NCBI GenBank assembly: GCA_013360745.1
Contig: JABWBA010000003.1
Location: forward strand, 1 to 64,000
DNA from: Chthonomonadales bacterium
Lineage (GTDB): Bacteria > Armatimonadota > Chthonomonadetes > Chthonomonadales > CAJBBX01
Length of the DNA: 64,000 nt
Direction of reading: 5' to 3'
Shown: positions 29,241-39,422 of the stretch, piece by piece
Layout of the letters: each line of letters opens with the position of its first letter
How positions within the stretch are numbered: the stretch's first letter is position 1
The notes under the pieces: model-generated
Seen by the model: the letters and a program-made list of their open reading frames with translations, nothing else
The model's database searches: none
Told to the model about the DNA's origin: nothing
Made by a program: the position numbers and the translations under genes

Positions 29241-30911
29241 ATGCTCCGGACACTGGCGATCCGAGATCTCGCGATTATCGACAGGCTCGAAGTGGAGTTC
29301 GAGAACGGACTCAACGCGCTTACCGGCGAGACCGGCGCCGGCAAATCGATCATCATCGGCGCTCTGGGCCTTGCCCTTGGCGATCGGACCACTCCGGACA
29401 TAGTCCGCGCCGGGGCCAGCGCCGCCTCGGTATCCGCGTTGTTCGATGTTCGGACGTGGCCACGGATTATCGAGAGCCTGGCTGCTTCAGGCTATACGGC
29501 GCCGCATGGTGAACTCCTGATCACCCGAGAAGTCCAGAACAACGGGAAGTCGTCCGCTCGCGTAGGAGATCGGCCGGCCCCCCTTTCCCATCTCCGGGAC
29601 ATCGCGGAATCGCTCGTCGATATGCACAGCCAGCACGATCATCAGACGCTGCTCTCAGTGAAACGGCACATCGATCTCCTCGACACCTGGGGCGGCGAGG
29701 AGCTTCTCGACCTGCGAGGCCGTACGAAGGAAGCGTGGAAGGAGGCGCTGGATACGCGGAATCGCCTGCAGCGTCTTGTGGGAACCGAACAGGAGCGGCT
29801 TCGCCAACTGGACCTGCTCCGGTTTCAGATACAAGATATTGCGAGCGCGGATCTCCGCGACGGCGAGGAAGAGGATCTCAACGCCGAAGCGATCCGTCTC
29901 CGCAATATCACTAAGCTGAGGGACTCGGTAACCGGGGCGCTCTCCTATCTTCAAGACCGGCAAGACTCGGCTCTGGATTCCCTGCACTTCGCTTCCCGCA
30001 GCCTGGAGCACGCGGCCAACCTCGATCCTGCCCTTGCGGCGTCTCTCGATCTTCTTCAGAGCGCGCGCTATGACGCTGAGGAGGCGACAAGGGCTCTCGC
30101 CGACTACGTGCATACGCTCGACGCAGATCCGATGCGCCTCGAATCGATCCAGCAGCGGCTTGGTCGGATCAGTGATCTGAAGCGCAAGTACGGTCCCACG
30201 GTCAGCGATGTGCTCCTTTATGCCGCGCGGGCCCAGGACGAGCTCGACGGGCTTGAAGGGAGCGATGAAGATCAAGTCACCCTCGAGCAGAGATACACCA
30301 CACTTCGCGAGATCCACGAGAGCCTCTGCGCCGAGCTATCCTTCGGCCGGATCACGGCTGCCGAGCGGCTGGAGCAGCGTATCGGAGTGGAACTGAAGGA
30401 TGTGGCGCTGGAACATGCCGTCTTCCGGGTCGCGTTCGAATCGACGGACCCCGGACCGAACGGATCCGATTCGGTCGAGTTTTTAATCGCCCCAAACCGC
30501 GGAGAGCCTCCTCGTCCACTGGCGCGGATCGCCTCCGGAGGCGAGATATCGCGAGTTATGCTGGCGATCAAGAGCGCGGTCGCGGCCGCGGGCTCTGTCC
30601 CAACCCTCGTCTTTGACGAAGCCGATGCCGGTATCGGCGGCAGGACTGCCGAGGCGATCGGTCAGAAGATGCGACGTCTATCCGCGGGCGCGCAGGTGCT
30701 ATGCATCACCCATCTGCCCCAGATCGCGGTCGCTGCCCACCACCAATACGCCATCGAGAAGAACGAAGCGAATGGTCGATCTGTGGTTCGCATACGAAGG
30801 ATTGAGGACGAAGAACGTGTCGACGAACTGGCCCGCATGATCGCAGGCAGCGTGGTTACCGACGCCGTCCGCAAGCATGTTCGTGAGCTTCTAGCCTCGG
30901 GCGGCGCCTGA
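29241..30911 (+). CDS. recN: DNA repair protein RecN
   Basis: LRTLAIRDLAIIDRLEVEFENGLNALTGETGAGKSIIIGALGL; ASGGEISRVMLAIKS; LVFDEADAGIGGRTAEAIGQ. Confidence 0.96.
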   Translation: MLRTLAIRDLAIIDRLEVEFENGLNALTGETGAGKSIIIGALGLALGDRTTPDIVRAGASAASVSALFDVRTWPRIIESLAASGYTAPHGELLITREVQNNGKSSARVGDRPAPLSHLRDIAESLVDMHSQHDHQTLLSVKRHIDLLDTWGGEELLDLRGRTKEAWKEALDTRNRLQRLVGTEQERLRQLDLLRFQIQDIASADLRDGEEEDLNAEAIRLRNITKLRDSVTGALSYLQDRQDSALDSLHFASRSLEHAANLDPALAASLDLLQSARYDAEEATRALADYVHTLDADPMRLESIQQRLGRISDLKRKYGPTVSDVLLYAARAQDELDGLEGSDEDQVTLEQRYTTLREIHESLCAELSFGRITAAERLEQRIGVELKDVALEHAVFRVAFESTDPGPNGSDSVEFLIAPNRGEPPRPLARIASGGEISRVMLAIKSAVAAAGSVPTLVFDEADAGIGGRTAEAIGQKMRRLSAGAQVLCITHLPQIAVAAHHQYAIEKNEANGRSVVRIRRIEDEERVDELARMIAGSVVTDAVRKHVRELLASGGA

Positions 30912-30914
30912 CGA

Positions 30915-33023
30915 ATGTCGAGGTTCTATGCCAGCATCGCATCTCGACGATTCTGCCTGCGGTCGATCCTTCTCGCATGGACTGCACTGGTCCTGTCCAC
31001 CGCTTCGGACGCACAGCGAGAGGACTTCTCTCTCGTACACGGGGCGCGCGTTGTCCTGTTGTGCGATGGCCTCACGTCGCGCGCGCTCAAAGACCCGATA
31101 TGCCCGTCGCTCGCCCGGCTGGCGCGCCGTGGAGCCCTGGGGCTAGTCGCCCTTCCGGTCGCAGGCCAATCCAGTCGGACCAGCGCCGCGCTCAGCCTCG
31201 CTGCAGGGATCCCCAGCCAGGGCCGAGCTCTGGATCGAGCCGCGTACCGCGCCGAAGAGCAGGTCGAGGGGGCCCGAGCATGGCAGGTCTTGCTCCGAAG
31301 AACGGGAATCGTCCCACCTGTTCGAGATGCTGTAGTGCATCTCGGCATCGCATCTCTGGACCGACGGGGTGTCGCAGCGAATCTGCCCATGGCGAACGCC
31401 TTCGGCGCGCGAGGCGCGATCATCGCACCGCTAGAACTGGGAGCTAGCGAAACCGAGCGTCTGGCCGCGCTCTTTTCGATCGATGCGCGAGGTATTGCGC
31501 CTGCCGCCCCGAAATCGTCCGTCGACATTATTATCTATCACGTCGGCGGGGATCGCGCTCTTTTGGAAGCGCGCCTTTCCCGCGCCCTGCGATCTGCCGG
31601 CGCCATCTGGGTCATCGGTACGCGGATCCTGCGCGACCGTAATGCGTATGCTGCTCGCCCGGCGCTTACGGTGATGGCTGGCCCCGGCGTACGACGCGGC
31701 CTCCTCACATCCCGGACCACGCGCACACCCGGCCTCATCAGCTTCGCGGACGTTCGGCCGACACTGCTTGGATGGCTCGGTCTGAAACCCCAACCGGGTT
31801 GGCAGGGAAGTCCGGTTACGGCTCTCCGCAACGATCAGCCGCTCGATGCAATCGTCAAACTCGATACGATGGCTGCCACGAACGTACGCGCGATGGTCCC
31901 GGGGTTGTCCATCCTCGGGCTGCTCGTCGGCATCGGGGGCGCCATTGCTTTCTCGGCTGCCGCGGGCTATCGAGCGGCCATCACCCCGGCCCGCCTCGCG
32001 CTCGCCTGGGCGATGAGCCTCCCGAGCGCCTTGCTGCTGACGGGCTGGCTTACCGAGTTTGTACTCATGCGGGCGGTCCACGGCCGACCCGTACCCGCAG
32101 CGATGATGGTCATGGCCGTGATGGCGGCAGCAGGGCTTATCGCGACCGCCGTCCTCAGCGGTGTGTCCTTGAGCTTCCACCCTACCGACATCCGACGACG
32201 GACCCTGTACGAAATCAGCGCGTTCCTCGCGATCATATGCTCGCTCGTATTGATCGATTCGGTAACCGGCCAGCGCCTGCTCCGGACATCCCTGCTCGCG
32301 GCTTGCGGTATGAGCGGAATACGATTCTACGGTATCGGCAATGAATACATGGGGCTTACTGTGGCGGCAGGGCTCGGCCTGGGCCATCTCGGATTACGAA
32401 GTAGCTGGTCTCGAGTCGCGGCGACTGCCCTGGCGGCGCTTGTCTTCGGGCTCGGCAGCATAGGCGCGAACGCTGGCGGAGTCATCACCGCGGTATCAGC
32501 GTTCGGAATGGCCGCGGCGATTCGAGGCGATCGGCCGTTACGCTGGCAAGCCGCGTTGGGTCTACCGCTCCTCGGTATCGTGGCCGTGTTTGCCTTCGCG
32601 ATCGCCGATCGGCAGCTAAGCGGGGCGAGTTCCTCCCACCTCGGCCGCGCCATCGGCGATGCGTCGACCTCCGGACCGGGCGTGCTGCTATCGATCGCCA
32701 GCCGTAAACTGATGATGAACGCGGGCATCCTGACGCAGTGGCCTGCGATCGTCTCTGCAGGAGCCCTTATGGCTGCGGTCTTCCTTGCCAGGGCGCGCAT
32801 GCAGGATCGACTCCAGGCGCTTGATCACGCCATCCCTCCCTGGAGGGAATGGCGAACGACCACCTACATGGCTGCGATTACGGCTTTCCTTTTCAACGAC
32901 ACCGGCGTCGTATCGGCGCTTCTCATCGTCGCTGTTTTCGTCATCTGCGGTCTGTACCTTGCGATACCGGCGGTCGGCGGTGATGAGGCAATCCGTTCGG
33001 CTGATGCCGGTCTGGTAGAATAG
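30915..33023 (+). CDS. Predicted membrane protein with N-terminal alkaline-phosphatase-superfamily-like region and polytopic C-terminus
   Basis: Signal peptide, VVLLCDGLTSRAL...SLARLARRGALG...RTSAALSLAAG, DVRPTLLGWLGL, then about 10 TM segments including GIRFYGIGNEYMG. Confidence 0.65.
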   Translation: MSRFYASIASRRFCLRSILLAWTALVLSTASDAQREDFSLVHGARVVLLCDGLTSRALKDPICPSLARLARRGALGLVALPVAGQSSRTSAALSLAAGIPSQGRALDRAAYRAEEQVEGARAWQVLLRRTGIVPPVRDAVVHLGIASLDRRGVAANLPMANAFGARGAIIAPLELGASETERLAALFSIDARGIAPAAPKSSVDIIIYHVGGDRALLEARLSRALRSAGAIWVIGTRILRDRNAYAARPALTVMAGPGVRRGLLTSRTTRTPGLISFADVRPTLLGWLGLKPQPGWQGSPVTALRNDQPLDAIVKLDTMAATNVRAMVPGLSILGLLVGIGGAIAFSAAAGYRAAITPARLALAWAMSLPSALLLTGWLTEFVLMRAVHGRPVPAAMMVMAVMAAAGLIATAVLSGVSLSFHPTDIRRRTLYEISAFLAIICSLVLIDSVTGQRLLRTSLLAACGMSGIRFYGIGNEYMGLTVAAGLGLGHLGLRSSWSRVAATALAALVFGLGSIGANAGGVITAVSAFGMAAAIRGDRPLRWQAALGLPLLGIVAVFAFAIADRQLSGASSSHLGRAIGDASTSGPGVLLSIASRKLMMNAGILTQWPAIVSAGALMAAVFLARARMQDRLQALDHAIPPWREWRTTTYMAAITAFLFNDTGVVSALLIVAVFVICGLYLAIPAVGGDEAIRSADAGLVE

Positions 33024-33055
33024 ACGCGCATAACGATCACGCAGGAGAGACCACG

Positions 33056-33715
33056 TTGTTCACGGGTATAGTCGAGGAGATCGGAAAGATCACCGAAGTC
33101 CGCAAGACGGGGTCCGTGACACGGTTAGCGATCTCGAGTCAACGCCTGGCCGCCGATGCGGTGGTTAATGACAGCATCTCCGTCGCGGGGGTGTGTCTAA
33201 CGGTAACGGTGAAGTACCCGATGCGGGTCGCGTTCGATGTCCTCAATGAAACTCTGTCCCGGTCCACTCTCCGGCATGCGCGGCCCGGCGAGAATGTGAA
33301 CCTTGAGGGAGCTGTTCGAGCCGGCGGCCGGATCGGAGGGCACTTTGTGCTTGGCCATGTGGACGCTACAGGTACGATCACGTCGATTCAGGACCGCGGC
33401 GCCGATCGGACGATCACGGTCCAGGCGGAACCCGAAGTCATGCGAATGGTTGTCTCCAAAGGTTCCATCGCCCTCGATGGAGTCAGCCTCACCATCGCGG
33501 ATATAACCGAAACCGCCTTCAGCGTCTGCATCATTCCCCAGACGCTGAAGATGACGACCTTCCGGGAGAGGCGTGAAGGCGACCGCATCAACATCGAGGT
33601 CGATGTCCTGGGCAAATACGTGGACCGTCTCCTCTCCCTTCATATGCGTGAAACCGGATTGACCACGGAGATGCTGCACGCAGCCGGCTTCAACGTGGGC
33701 GATCTCGCGTCATGA
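33056..33715 (+). CDS. ribE: Riboflavin synthase, alpha chain
   Basis: MFTGIVEEIGKI (TTG start), duplicated lumazine-binding domain, GHFVLGHVDATG, SKGSIALDGVSLTI. Confidence 0.96.
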   Translation: MFTGIVEEIGKITEVRKTGSVTRLAISSQRLAADAVVNDSISVAGVCLTVTVKYPMRVAFDVLNETLSRSTLRHARPGENVNLEGAVRAGGRIGGHFVLGHVDATGTITSIQDRGADRTITVQAEPEVMRMVVSKGSIALDGVSLTIADITETAFSVCIIPQTLKMTTFRERREGDRINIEVDVLGKYVDRLLSLHMRETGLTTEMLHAAGFNVGDLAS

Positions 33716-34935
33716 ATCCCGCAGATATCAAGGATGCCCTTGATGACCTCCGCAAGGGCCGCCCCGTAATCGTCGTTGACGATCAAGATCGCGAGAACGA
33801 GGGCGATTTCATCGTCGCCGCCGAAAAGTGCACCACGGAGACCATGAACCTGATGATCCGGTATGGCAGCGGATTCGTCTGCGCGCCGATGACGGCTTCG
33901 CGCCTTGCGGACTTAAACATCCCCATGATGGTCGAGCACAATACCGCGCGCATGGGCACCGCCATGACGGTCACGGTCGATGCGCGGCTCGGCACGACTA
34001 CCGGTGTCTCCGCTGCCGATCGAGCTCACACCGTCCGAGCGCTCGCGGATCTCCGTACGCGCCCGTCTGACCTCACTCGGCCTGGCCATATCGTTCCCCT
34101 CAAAGCCGCCGATGGAGGTGTTCTAAAGCGGTCGGGTCATACCGAAGCCGCAGTCGACCTGGCTCGGCTGGCGGGCCTGGAACCTGTGGCAGTCCTTGCC
34201 GAGATCATGAATGACGACGGCAGTATGGCTCGGATGCCTGAGCTGATCGAAGTGGCCAAACAGTTTGGTTTACGGATCATCACGATCGCAGATCTCATCA
34301 AGTACCGTCGCCGTACCGAACGCCTGATCGAGCGCGTCGCCTCGACCGTACTGCCAACCCGAAGCTTCGGCGAACTCGAGGTGCATGCCTACGAGAGTTC
34401 GGTTGACCCCTTCCCAGCGGTGGCGCTTACCAAGGGAGACCTGGCCACCGATGAACCGGTACTCGTCCGCGTCCACTCGTCTTGCTTGACGGGTGATCTG
34501 CTCGAATCGCTCCGGTGCGACTGCGGAGATCAGCTGCACCTCGCGTTGAGCCGTATCCACAACGAAGGCAGAGGGGTCCTTGTCTATCTGCAACAGGAAG
34601 GCCGCGGCATCGGAATGGTGAATAAGATCCGGGCCTATGCGCTGCAGGACCAGGGCGCTGATACCGTTGAAGCGAACACCCAGCTCGGCTTCAAACCGGA
34701 CCTCAGGGAATACGGCATCGGCGCCCAGATACTCGCGGACCTCGGTATCAAGCGCATACGATTTATGACGAACAACCCGGCTAAAGTGGCGGCCCTGGAA
34801 GGCTATGGCCTGGAGATCGTCGAGTGGGTTCCCCTGACCGTCACCCCGAACCAGCACAACCGCCGATATCTCCGGACCAAACGAGACAAGCTCGGTCATC
34901 GGCTATCTATCCGAAACCCGGGGGCGGAGCTGTGA
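33712..34935 (+). CDS. ribBA: Bifunctional DHBP synthase/GTP cyclohydrolase II
   Basis: DDQDRENEGDFIVAAE; HSSCLTGDLLESLRCDCGDQL; LQQEGRGIGMVNKIRAYALQD. Confidence 0.97.
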   Translation: MNPADIKDALDDLRKGRPVIVVDDQDRENEGDFIVAAEKCTTETMNLMIRYGSGFVCAPMTASRLADLNIPMMVEHNTARMGTAMTVTVDARLGTTTGVSAADRAHTVRALADLRTRPSDLTRPGHIVPLKAADGGVLKRSGHTEAAVDLARLAGLEPVAVLAEIMNDDGSMARMPELIEVAKQFGLRIITIADLIKYRRRTERLIERVASTVLPTRSFGELEVHAYESSVDPFPAVALTKGDLATDEPVLVRVHSSCLTGDLLESLRCDCGDQLHLALSRIHNEGRGVLVYLQQEGRGIGMVNKIRAYALQDQGADTVEANTQLGFKPDLREYGIGAQILADLGIKRIRFMTNNPAKVAALEGYGLEIVEWVPLTVTPNQHNRRYLRTKRDKLGHRLSIRNPGAEL

Positions 34936-34990
34936 CCGACAGCTCGTCTGACTCGATCCCCACGCGATCTACCCAGAGGAACACACACCC

Positions 34991-35458
34991 ATGAGCGTAA
35001 CCTTCGAAGGCAAACTCCTCGCCGCAGGGCTCCGTTTCGGCATCGTCGTTAGCCGATGGAACTCGTTCATTACCGAGCGGATGCTATCGGGTGCGATGGA
35101 TACGCTGATCCGCCATGGCGCAGTCGAAGACGACATCGAAATCGCACGAACACCGGGCACCTGGGAGATACCCATCGCCGCCCAGCGATTTGCCCGCTCC
35201 GGCCGAGTGCACGCGGTGGTCTCAGTCGGATGTCTGATCCGCGGTTCTACGCCTCATTTCGAGTACCTCGCTGCGGAGGTGACCAAAGGACTCGCGCAGG
35301 TATCCCTGGCAACGGATGTGCCCGTTACCTACGGCATCATCACCGTTGAGAACCTTGAGCAGGCCATCGAAAGGGCAGGCAGTAAGGCCGGCAACAAGGG
35401 CGCCGAAGCGGCTGCTGCTGCGATCGAGATGGCGAACCTGCTCCGCGATCTGGCCTGA
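34991..35458 (+). CDS. ribH: 6,7-dimethyl-8-ribityllumazine synthase
   Basis: [56 protein letters not shown]. Confidence 0.97.
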   Translation: MSVTFEGKLLAAGLRFGIVVSRWNSFITERMLSGAMDTLIRHGAVEDDIEIARTPGTWEIPIAAQRFARSGRVHAVVSVGCLIRGSTPHFEYLAAEVTKGLAQVSLATDVPVTYGIITVENLEQAIERAGSKAGNKGAEAAAAAIEMANLLRDLA

Positions 35459-35498
35459 GGCGAATCGCCCTACTGGCGCCCGCCTCAGGATCACTCCC

Positions 35499-36659
35499 AT
35501 GCGACGCCATTACTCCTATGCCGCAGTGTTCCTTCTCGGCGCCCTCACCGTGCTGGCCGTGATGCGTATATATGACGCGACCGTCGCGTCTCGATATTCC
35601 TCTGAGGAACGCCGTCTTCTCGATCGGCTGGCGGAGCCCCCTCGTATGGTTCCGACCGACCCGACACCGCTGGTTCGGGCCGCGCGACGCATACGCCCCG
35701 CGGTAGTCAATGTCGATACATTGGAGGAACTGGGTGATGAAGCCGCGGTTGAGGCGCCCAATACCCGTGCGCACTCGTTCCCTCCTGCCCGCCCCCGTTC
35801 GCGAGAGGGTAAGGCGTCTGGCGTCATCGTTAACCCCGACGGATATATCGTCACGAACAACCATGTGGTACAGGGCGCCCGAATCATCCGTGTGACCATG
35901 GCGAACGGCGCTCGATTCGACGGCCAGGTCGTCGGCGCGGATGTCACCAATGATATCGCCCTGTTGAAGGTGGCAGCCCAGGGCCTGCCGGCAGCTGAGT
36001 TCGGTGATTCCGACGCGCTTGAGGTGGGAGAACACGTGATCGCAATCGGCAACCCGTTCGGCATCGGCACGACGGTAACCCACGGCATCGTCTCCGCGAC
36101 CGATCGACGGGACCTGAGCGTCGGCGACGGTGTCTTCCTGCGCAGAGCGCTTCAGACGGATGCCGCCATCAGCCGTGGGAACTCCGGCGGAGCCCTGGCG
36201 AATACATCGGGTCAGCTGATCGGCATCAATACCGCCATACTGAGCGAACGGGGCGCCAACGTTGGGATCGGATTTGCCATACCGAGCAATGCCGTTCGCT
36301 CCATCCTTGCGGGCATCCTCACCAAGCGAAAACCTGCCGCGCATCTCCCATCCGAACCGTTCATCGGACTCGTCTACGCGGCGCTAACGCCCGAGATGTC
36401 GGCGGAACTGGACCTGCCTCCCGGCCAGGGCGTGATCGTCCTCGAGGTCAAACCGCTCAGTCCGGCATCCGACGCGGGCCTGCGGCGGAGCGATGTCATC
36501 CTCCAGGTGGATGGCCGCACAGTCCGAAAAGTCGAGGATGTCCGAGCCCTCCTTGCCCGACGCAAGGTGGGTCAGACCGTACGTCTCACGCTCCTTCGGG
36601 GCATCGGTACGGAGACAGTTCATGTGCGAATCGCCGACGCTCCGGTCACCGCTCCATGA
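35499..36659 (+). CDS. Trypsin-like serine protease with one PDZ domain (HtrA/DegP family)
   Basis: Start MRRHYSYAAVF at 35499; VTNNHVVQGA (His), NDIALLKV (Asp), ISRGNSGGAL (Ser), C-terminal PDZ. Confidence 0.94.
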   Translation: MRRHYSYAAVFLLGALTVLAVMRIYDATVASRYSSEERRLLDRLAEPPRMVPTDPTPLVRAARRIRPAVVNVDTLEELGDEAAVEAPNTRAHSFPPARPRSREGKASGVIVNPDGYIVTNNHVVQGARIIRVTMANGARFDGQVVGADVTNDIALLKVAAQGLPAAEFGDSDALEVGEHVIAIGNPFGIGTTVTHGIVSATDRRDLSVGDGVFLRRALQTDAAISRGNSGGALANTSGQLIGINTAILSERGANVGIGFAIPSNAVRSILAGILTKRKPAAHLPSEPFIGLVYAALTPEMSAELDLPPGQGVIVLEVKPLSPASDAGLRRSDVILQVDGRTVRKVEDVRALLARRKVGQTVRLTLLRGIGTETVHVRIADAPVTAP

Positions 36660-36790
36660 ATCCGATATCGAATCGCAATCTCCCAGAGATCGATACCGCG
36701 CCTATCGCAGCCGAATGTCCGTTCGGACTATACTATCGTAGGAGTCGATACTCACGCCCAGCGATGGGCTACTCGTCATAAGGAGCCGTC

Positions 36791-38233
36791 GTGACCTCCG
36801 CGCAATCCTCAGGCCGGACCGATCTGCCCGACGCCGCCGCAGTCATCCTGGCCGCTGGCAAGTCGACGCGCATGAAATCCAGTTTGCCCAAACCGCTCCA
36901 TCCTCTTGCGGGAGCCCCGATGACGCGGCACGTCATTGACGCCTGCCGCGCTGCTGGTATAGCACGGATCGTCGTCGTGATTGGCCACGAAGCGGAACAG
37001 GTCCGTTCAGGATTGGGCGAAGACGTCGAGTACGCCCATCAGCCCACGCAGCGAGGGACTGGCCACGCGGCTCTGTGCGCTCAGCCCACTCTGGGCAGCT
37101 TCCGCGGCCCGATCGTCTTCATTGCCGGCGATGTTCCCCTGATCGAAGCCGATACGATCCGCGATCTCATTGCCGCTGCGACACAGGCCGATGGCTCCTC
37201 GTCAACGGTCTGCGGTGCGATGCTCGTCGCAACATCCGATGATCCGACGGGTTACGGGCGCGTCATCCTTACCGATGACGGTTCTGTCGAACGGATCGTG
37301 GAACAGAAGGACGCTAATGAGGCCGAGGCCGCAATCCGTCTATGGAATCCCTCCGTCTACTGCTTCCAATCGGACGCGCTATGGCAGAGGCTGTCCCGGA
37401 TCGGTTCCACCAACGCCCAGGGAGAGCAGTACCTGACCGATGTGGTCGCCCTGACCCGCGACGACGGCGAGCGGATACTGCCTCTGCACGTTGCCGAGGA
37501 TGAGGTCATGGGCGTCAACACCCGGGTCGATCTGGCTGAGGCAGAACGGTTGATGCGACGACGAATACTGATCGGCCTGATGCTGAGTGGGGTCACGATC
37601 GTCGATCCGTCGTCGACCTACGTTGATGCTCAGGTGACCATCGAACCGGACACCGTGATTCATCCCAACTCGTATCTGTACGGCCGAACGCGAATAGGCG
37701 CCAACTGCATCGTCGGCCCGATGGCCCTGCTGCGAGATGCGCTCATCGGCGACGACTGCAGGATTCTGGCTTCACAGATCAGCGAATCGACGCTTGGCTC
37801 CGGCGTCCGTGTGGGTCCATACGCGAATCTGCGCCCTGGATGCGTGATCGGTGACAGAGCGAAGATCGGCGACTTTGTCGAGATGAAGAACGCCACCATC
37901 GGCTCTGGAGTGGCGGCCTCCCATCTCAGTTATGTCGGCGACGCGATCGTTGGTGATCGTACGAATATCGGCGCCGGTACGGTTACCTGCAACTACGACG
38001 GTGTGGACAAACACCGAACGGTGATCGGCAACGACGCCTTTATCGGATCGAACACGGTCATCGTAGCCCCCCTTGCGATCGGCGACGGCGCTCTTACGGC
38101 GGCTGGAAGTGTGCTGACGCGGGATGTCCCGGCAGACGCTCTGGCCGTCGCGAGAAGCCGTCAGGAGAACAAAGAAGGTTGGGCTCGACGGAAGCGCAGC
38201 AGCAGAACCGCGAAGGAGGTCGACGGTGGATGA
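36791..38233 (+). CDS. glmU: Bifunctional GlcNAc-1-P uridyltransferase/GlcN-1-P acetyltransferase
   Basis: VILAAGKSTRMKSSLPKPLHPLAG; left-handed beta-helix C-terminus GAGTVTCNYDGVDKHRTVIG; GTG start with upstream AAGGAG. Confidence 0.96.
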   Translation: MTSAQSSGRTDLPDAAAVILAAGKSTRMKSSLPKPLHPLAGAPMTRHVIDACRAAGIARIVVVIGHEAEQVRSGLGEDVEYAHQPTQRGTGHAALCAQPTLGSFRGPIVFIAGDVPLIEADTIRDLIAAATQADGSSSTVCGAMLVATSDDPTGYGRVILTDDGSVERIVEQKDANEAEAAIRLWNPSVYCFQSDALWQRLSRIGSTNAQGEQYLTDVVALTRDDGERILPLHVAEDEVMGVNTRVDLAEAERLMRRRILIGLMLSGVTIVDPSSTYVDAQVTIEPDTVIHPNSYLYGRTRIGANCIVGPMALLRDALIGDDCRILASQISESTLGSGVRVGPYANLRPGCVIGDRAKIGDFVEMKNATIGSGVAASHLSYVGDAIVGDRTNIGAGTVTCNYDGVDKHRTVIGNDAFIGSNTVIVAPLAIGDGALTAAGSVLTRDVPADALAVARSRQENKEGWARRKRSSRTAKEVDGG

Positions 38234-39185
38234 TTTAGGGCTCTTCTGCGGCAATGCCAACGAACCTCTTGCCCGCGCGATCGCTTTGGAGATGGGCGTC
38301 CGGCTGGGCGATATGCATGTCCGGAGTTTTGAGGACGGCGAGATCGGCGTAAAGATCAATGTGAGCGCCAGAGGTCTTGATGTGTTCATCGTTCAACCAA
38401 CCTGTCGGCCGGTGAACCAGAACCTCATGGAGCTGCTCATCATGATCGATGCCTTCCGCCGCGCCTCGGCGCGAAGGATCACCGCCGTATTGCCCTACTA
38501 TGGTTATGCTCGACAGGACAAGAAGGTCAAACCCCGCGAACCCATCACTGCGCGTCTGATCGCGAACCTGATCACGATCGCTGGCGCGAACAGGGCGCTC
38601 TGTCTCGATCTCCATGCTGGACAGATCCAGGGTTTTTTCGATATACCGGTCGATCATCTTGCTGCCGGACCGTTGATGGGCAACGCCCTCCAGAAGAGAG
38701 GGCTGGCGGGGGATGCCATCACGGTCGTTTCACCCGATGTTGGCGGCGTCGCTCGAGCTCGTTCGCTCGCAGAGCAGCTCCAATCGCCGCTCGCGATCAT
38801 CACCAAACGTCGTCCGGAAGCGAATCGGGTCGAGGTGCTGGAAGTCGTAGGCAACGTCGCGGGCCGTGTCTGCGTCCTGGCCGATGATATCATCGACACC
38901 GGCGGATCGATCACCGAAGGCGCGGCCAAACTTCTCGAACTTGGCGCCCGAGAGGTGCATGCCTGCTGTACCCATGGCGTACTGTCCGGGGACGCACTGG
39001 AGAAAATCGAACGTTCGCCGCTGGTCTCGATGATCGTCACGGACACCATCCCGCTGCCGCCAGATCGGCCGAAGGGGAAAGTTCAGGTGATCAGCGTCGC
39101 GAAGCTCCTGGCCGCCGCTATCGAGTGTATCAACCGGGACGCTTCGGTGAGCAGTCTGTTTGAGGAATCAGCCCGCTTTGCCTAG
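38226..39185 (+). CDS. prs: Ribose-phosphate pyrophosphokinase
   Basis: GTG start overlapping the glmU stop; RSFEDGEIGVKI, PYYGYARQDKK, LADDIIDTGGSITEGA. Confidence 0.96.
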   Translation: MDDLGLFCGNANEPLARAIALEMGVRLGDMHVRSFEDGEIGVKINVSARGLDVFIVQPTCRPVNQNLMELLIMIDAFRRASARRITAVLPYYGYARQDKKVKPREPITARLIANLITIAGANRALCLDLHAGQIQGFFDIPVDHLAAGPLMGNALQKRGLAGDAITVVSPDVGGVARARSLAEQLQSPLAIITKRRPEANRVEVLEVVGNVAGRVCVLADDIIDTGGSITEGAAKLLELGAREVHACCTHGVLSGDALEKIERSPLVSMIVTDTIPLPPDRPKGKVQVISVAKLLAAAIECINRDASVSSLFEESARFA

Positions 39186-39218
39186 CATCCTGTAGCCGGG
39201 ATGAAGACCTTCCCATCC

Positions 39219-39410
39219 AAACCGCCCCGCGACGCCGTGTGTTCCCGAGCCCAAGAACCCGCATAACACGGGCGGATGTGAGCCGGTCGCCTTCGCGATT
39301 GCCTTACGGCCTGCCACTCAGGTTGTCCGAGAACCCACTCCATTGGTAAGGCGTTGGGTATGGGCTCGCAGGTACATCACCAACGTCTGCAGGGCGGCGG
39401 ACGTTCGTCA
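39219..39410 (-). ncRNA. ssrS: Candidate 6S RNA
   Basis: About 190 nt intergenic RNA with long closing stem CCGCCC-UGC-(A)-GACG/CGUC-GCG-GGGCGG (39384-39397 with 39222-39234), 8-bp stem CGAGCCCA/UGGGCUCG (39361-39368 with 39246-39253), side hairpins in a central bubble; TATAAT immediately upstream on minus. Boundaries approximate. Confidence 0.55.
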
Positions 39411-39416
39411 CCATCT

Positions 39417-39422
39417 ATTATA
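39417..39422 (-). promoter_or_regulatory. -10 element (TATAAT) for the candidate 6S RNA
   Basis: Plus ATTATA at 39417-39422 = TATAAT on minus; no good -35 found. Confidence 0.5.

Noticed and set aside
28343-29401. 352 aa minus-strand ORF antisense to the DUF6785-like gene
   Set aside because: Charged, low-complexity shadow translation typical of GC-rich antisense frames; no recognisable domain, and the sense ORF is a coherent membrane protein.
31431-32387. 318 aa minus-strand ORF antisense to the AlkP-like/polytopic gene
   Set aside because: Highly charged repetitive composition, no domain, fully antisense to a coherent ORF.
33024-33055. FMN riboswitch before ribE
   Set aside because: Only 32 nt between genes, far too short for an RFN element.
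35340-36344. 334 aa minus-strand ORF antisense to the HtrA-like gene
   Set aside because: Shadow ORF; the sense frame carries a full catalytic triad and PDZ domain.
39200-39410. Plus-strand reading of the structured intergenic RNA
   Set aside because: The closing stem has a C-A mismatch on plus where minus has a G-U wobble, and the TATAAT element is oriented for minus.
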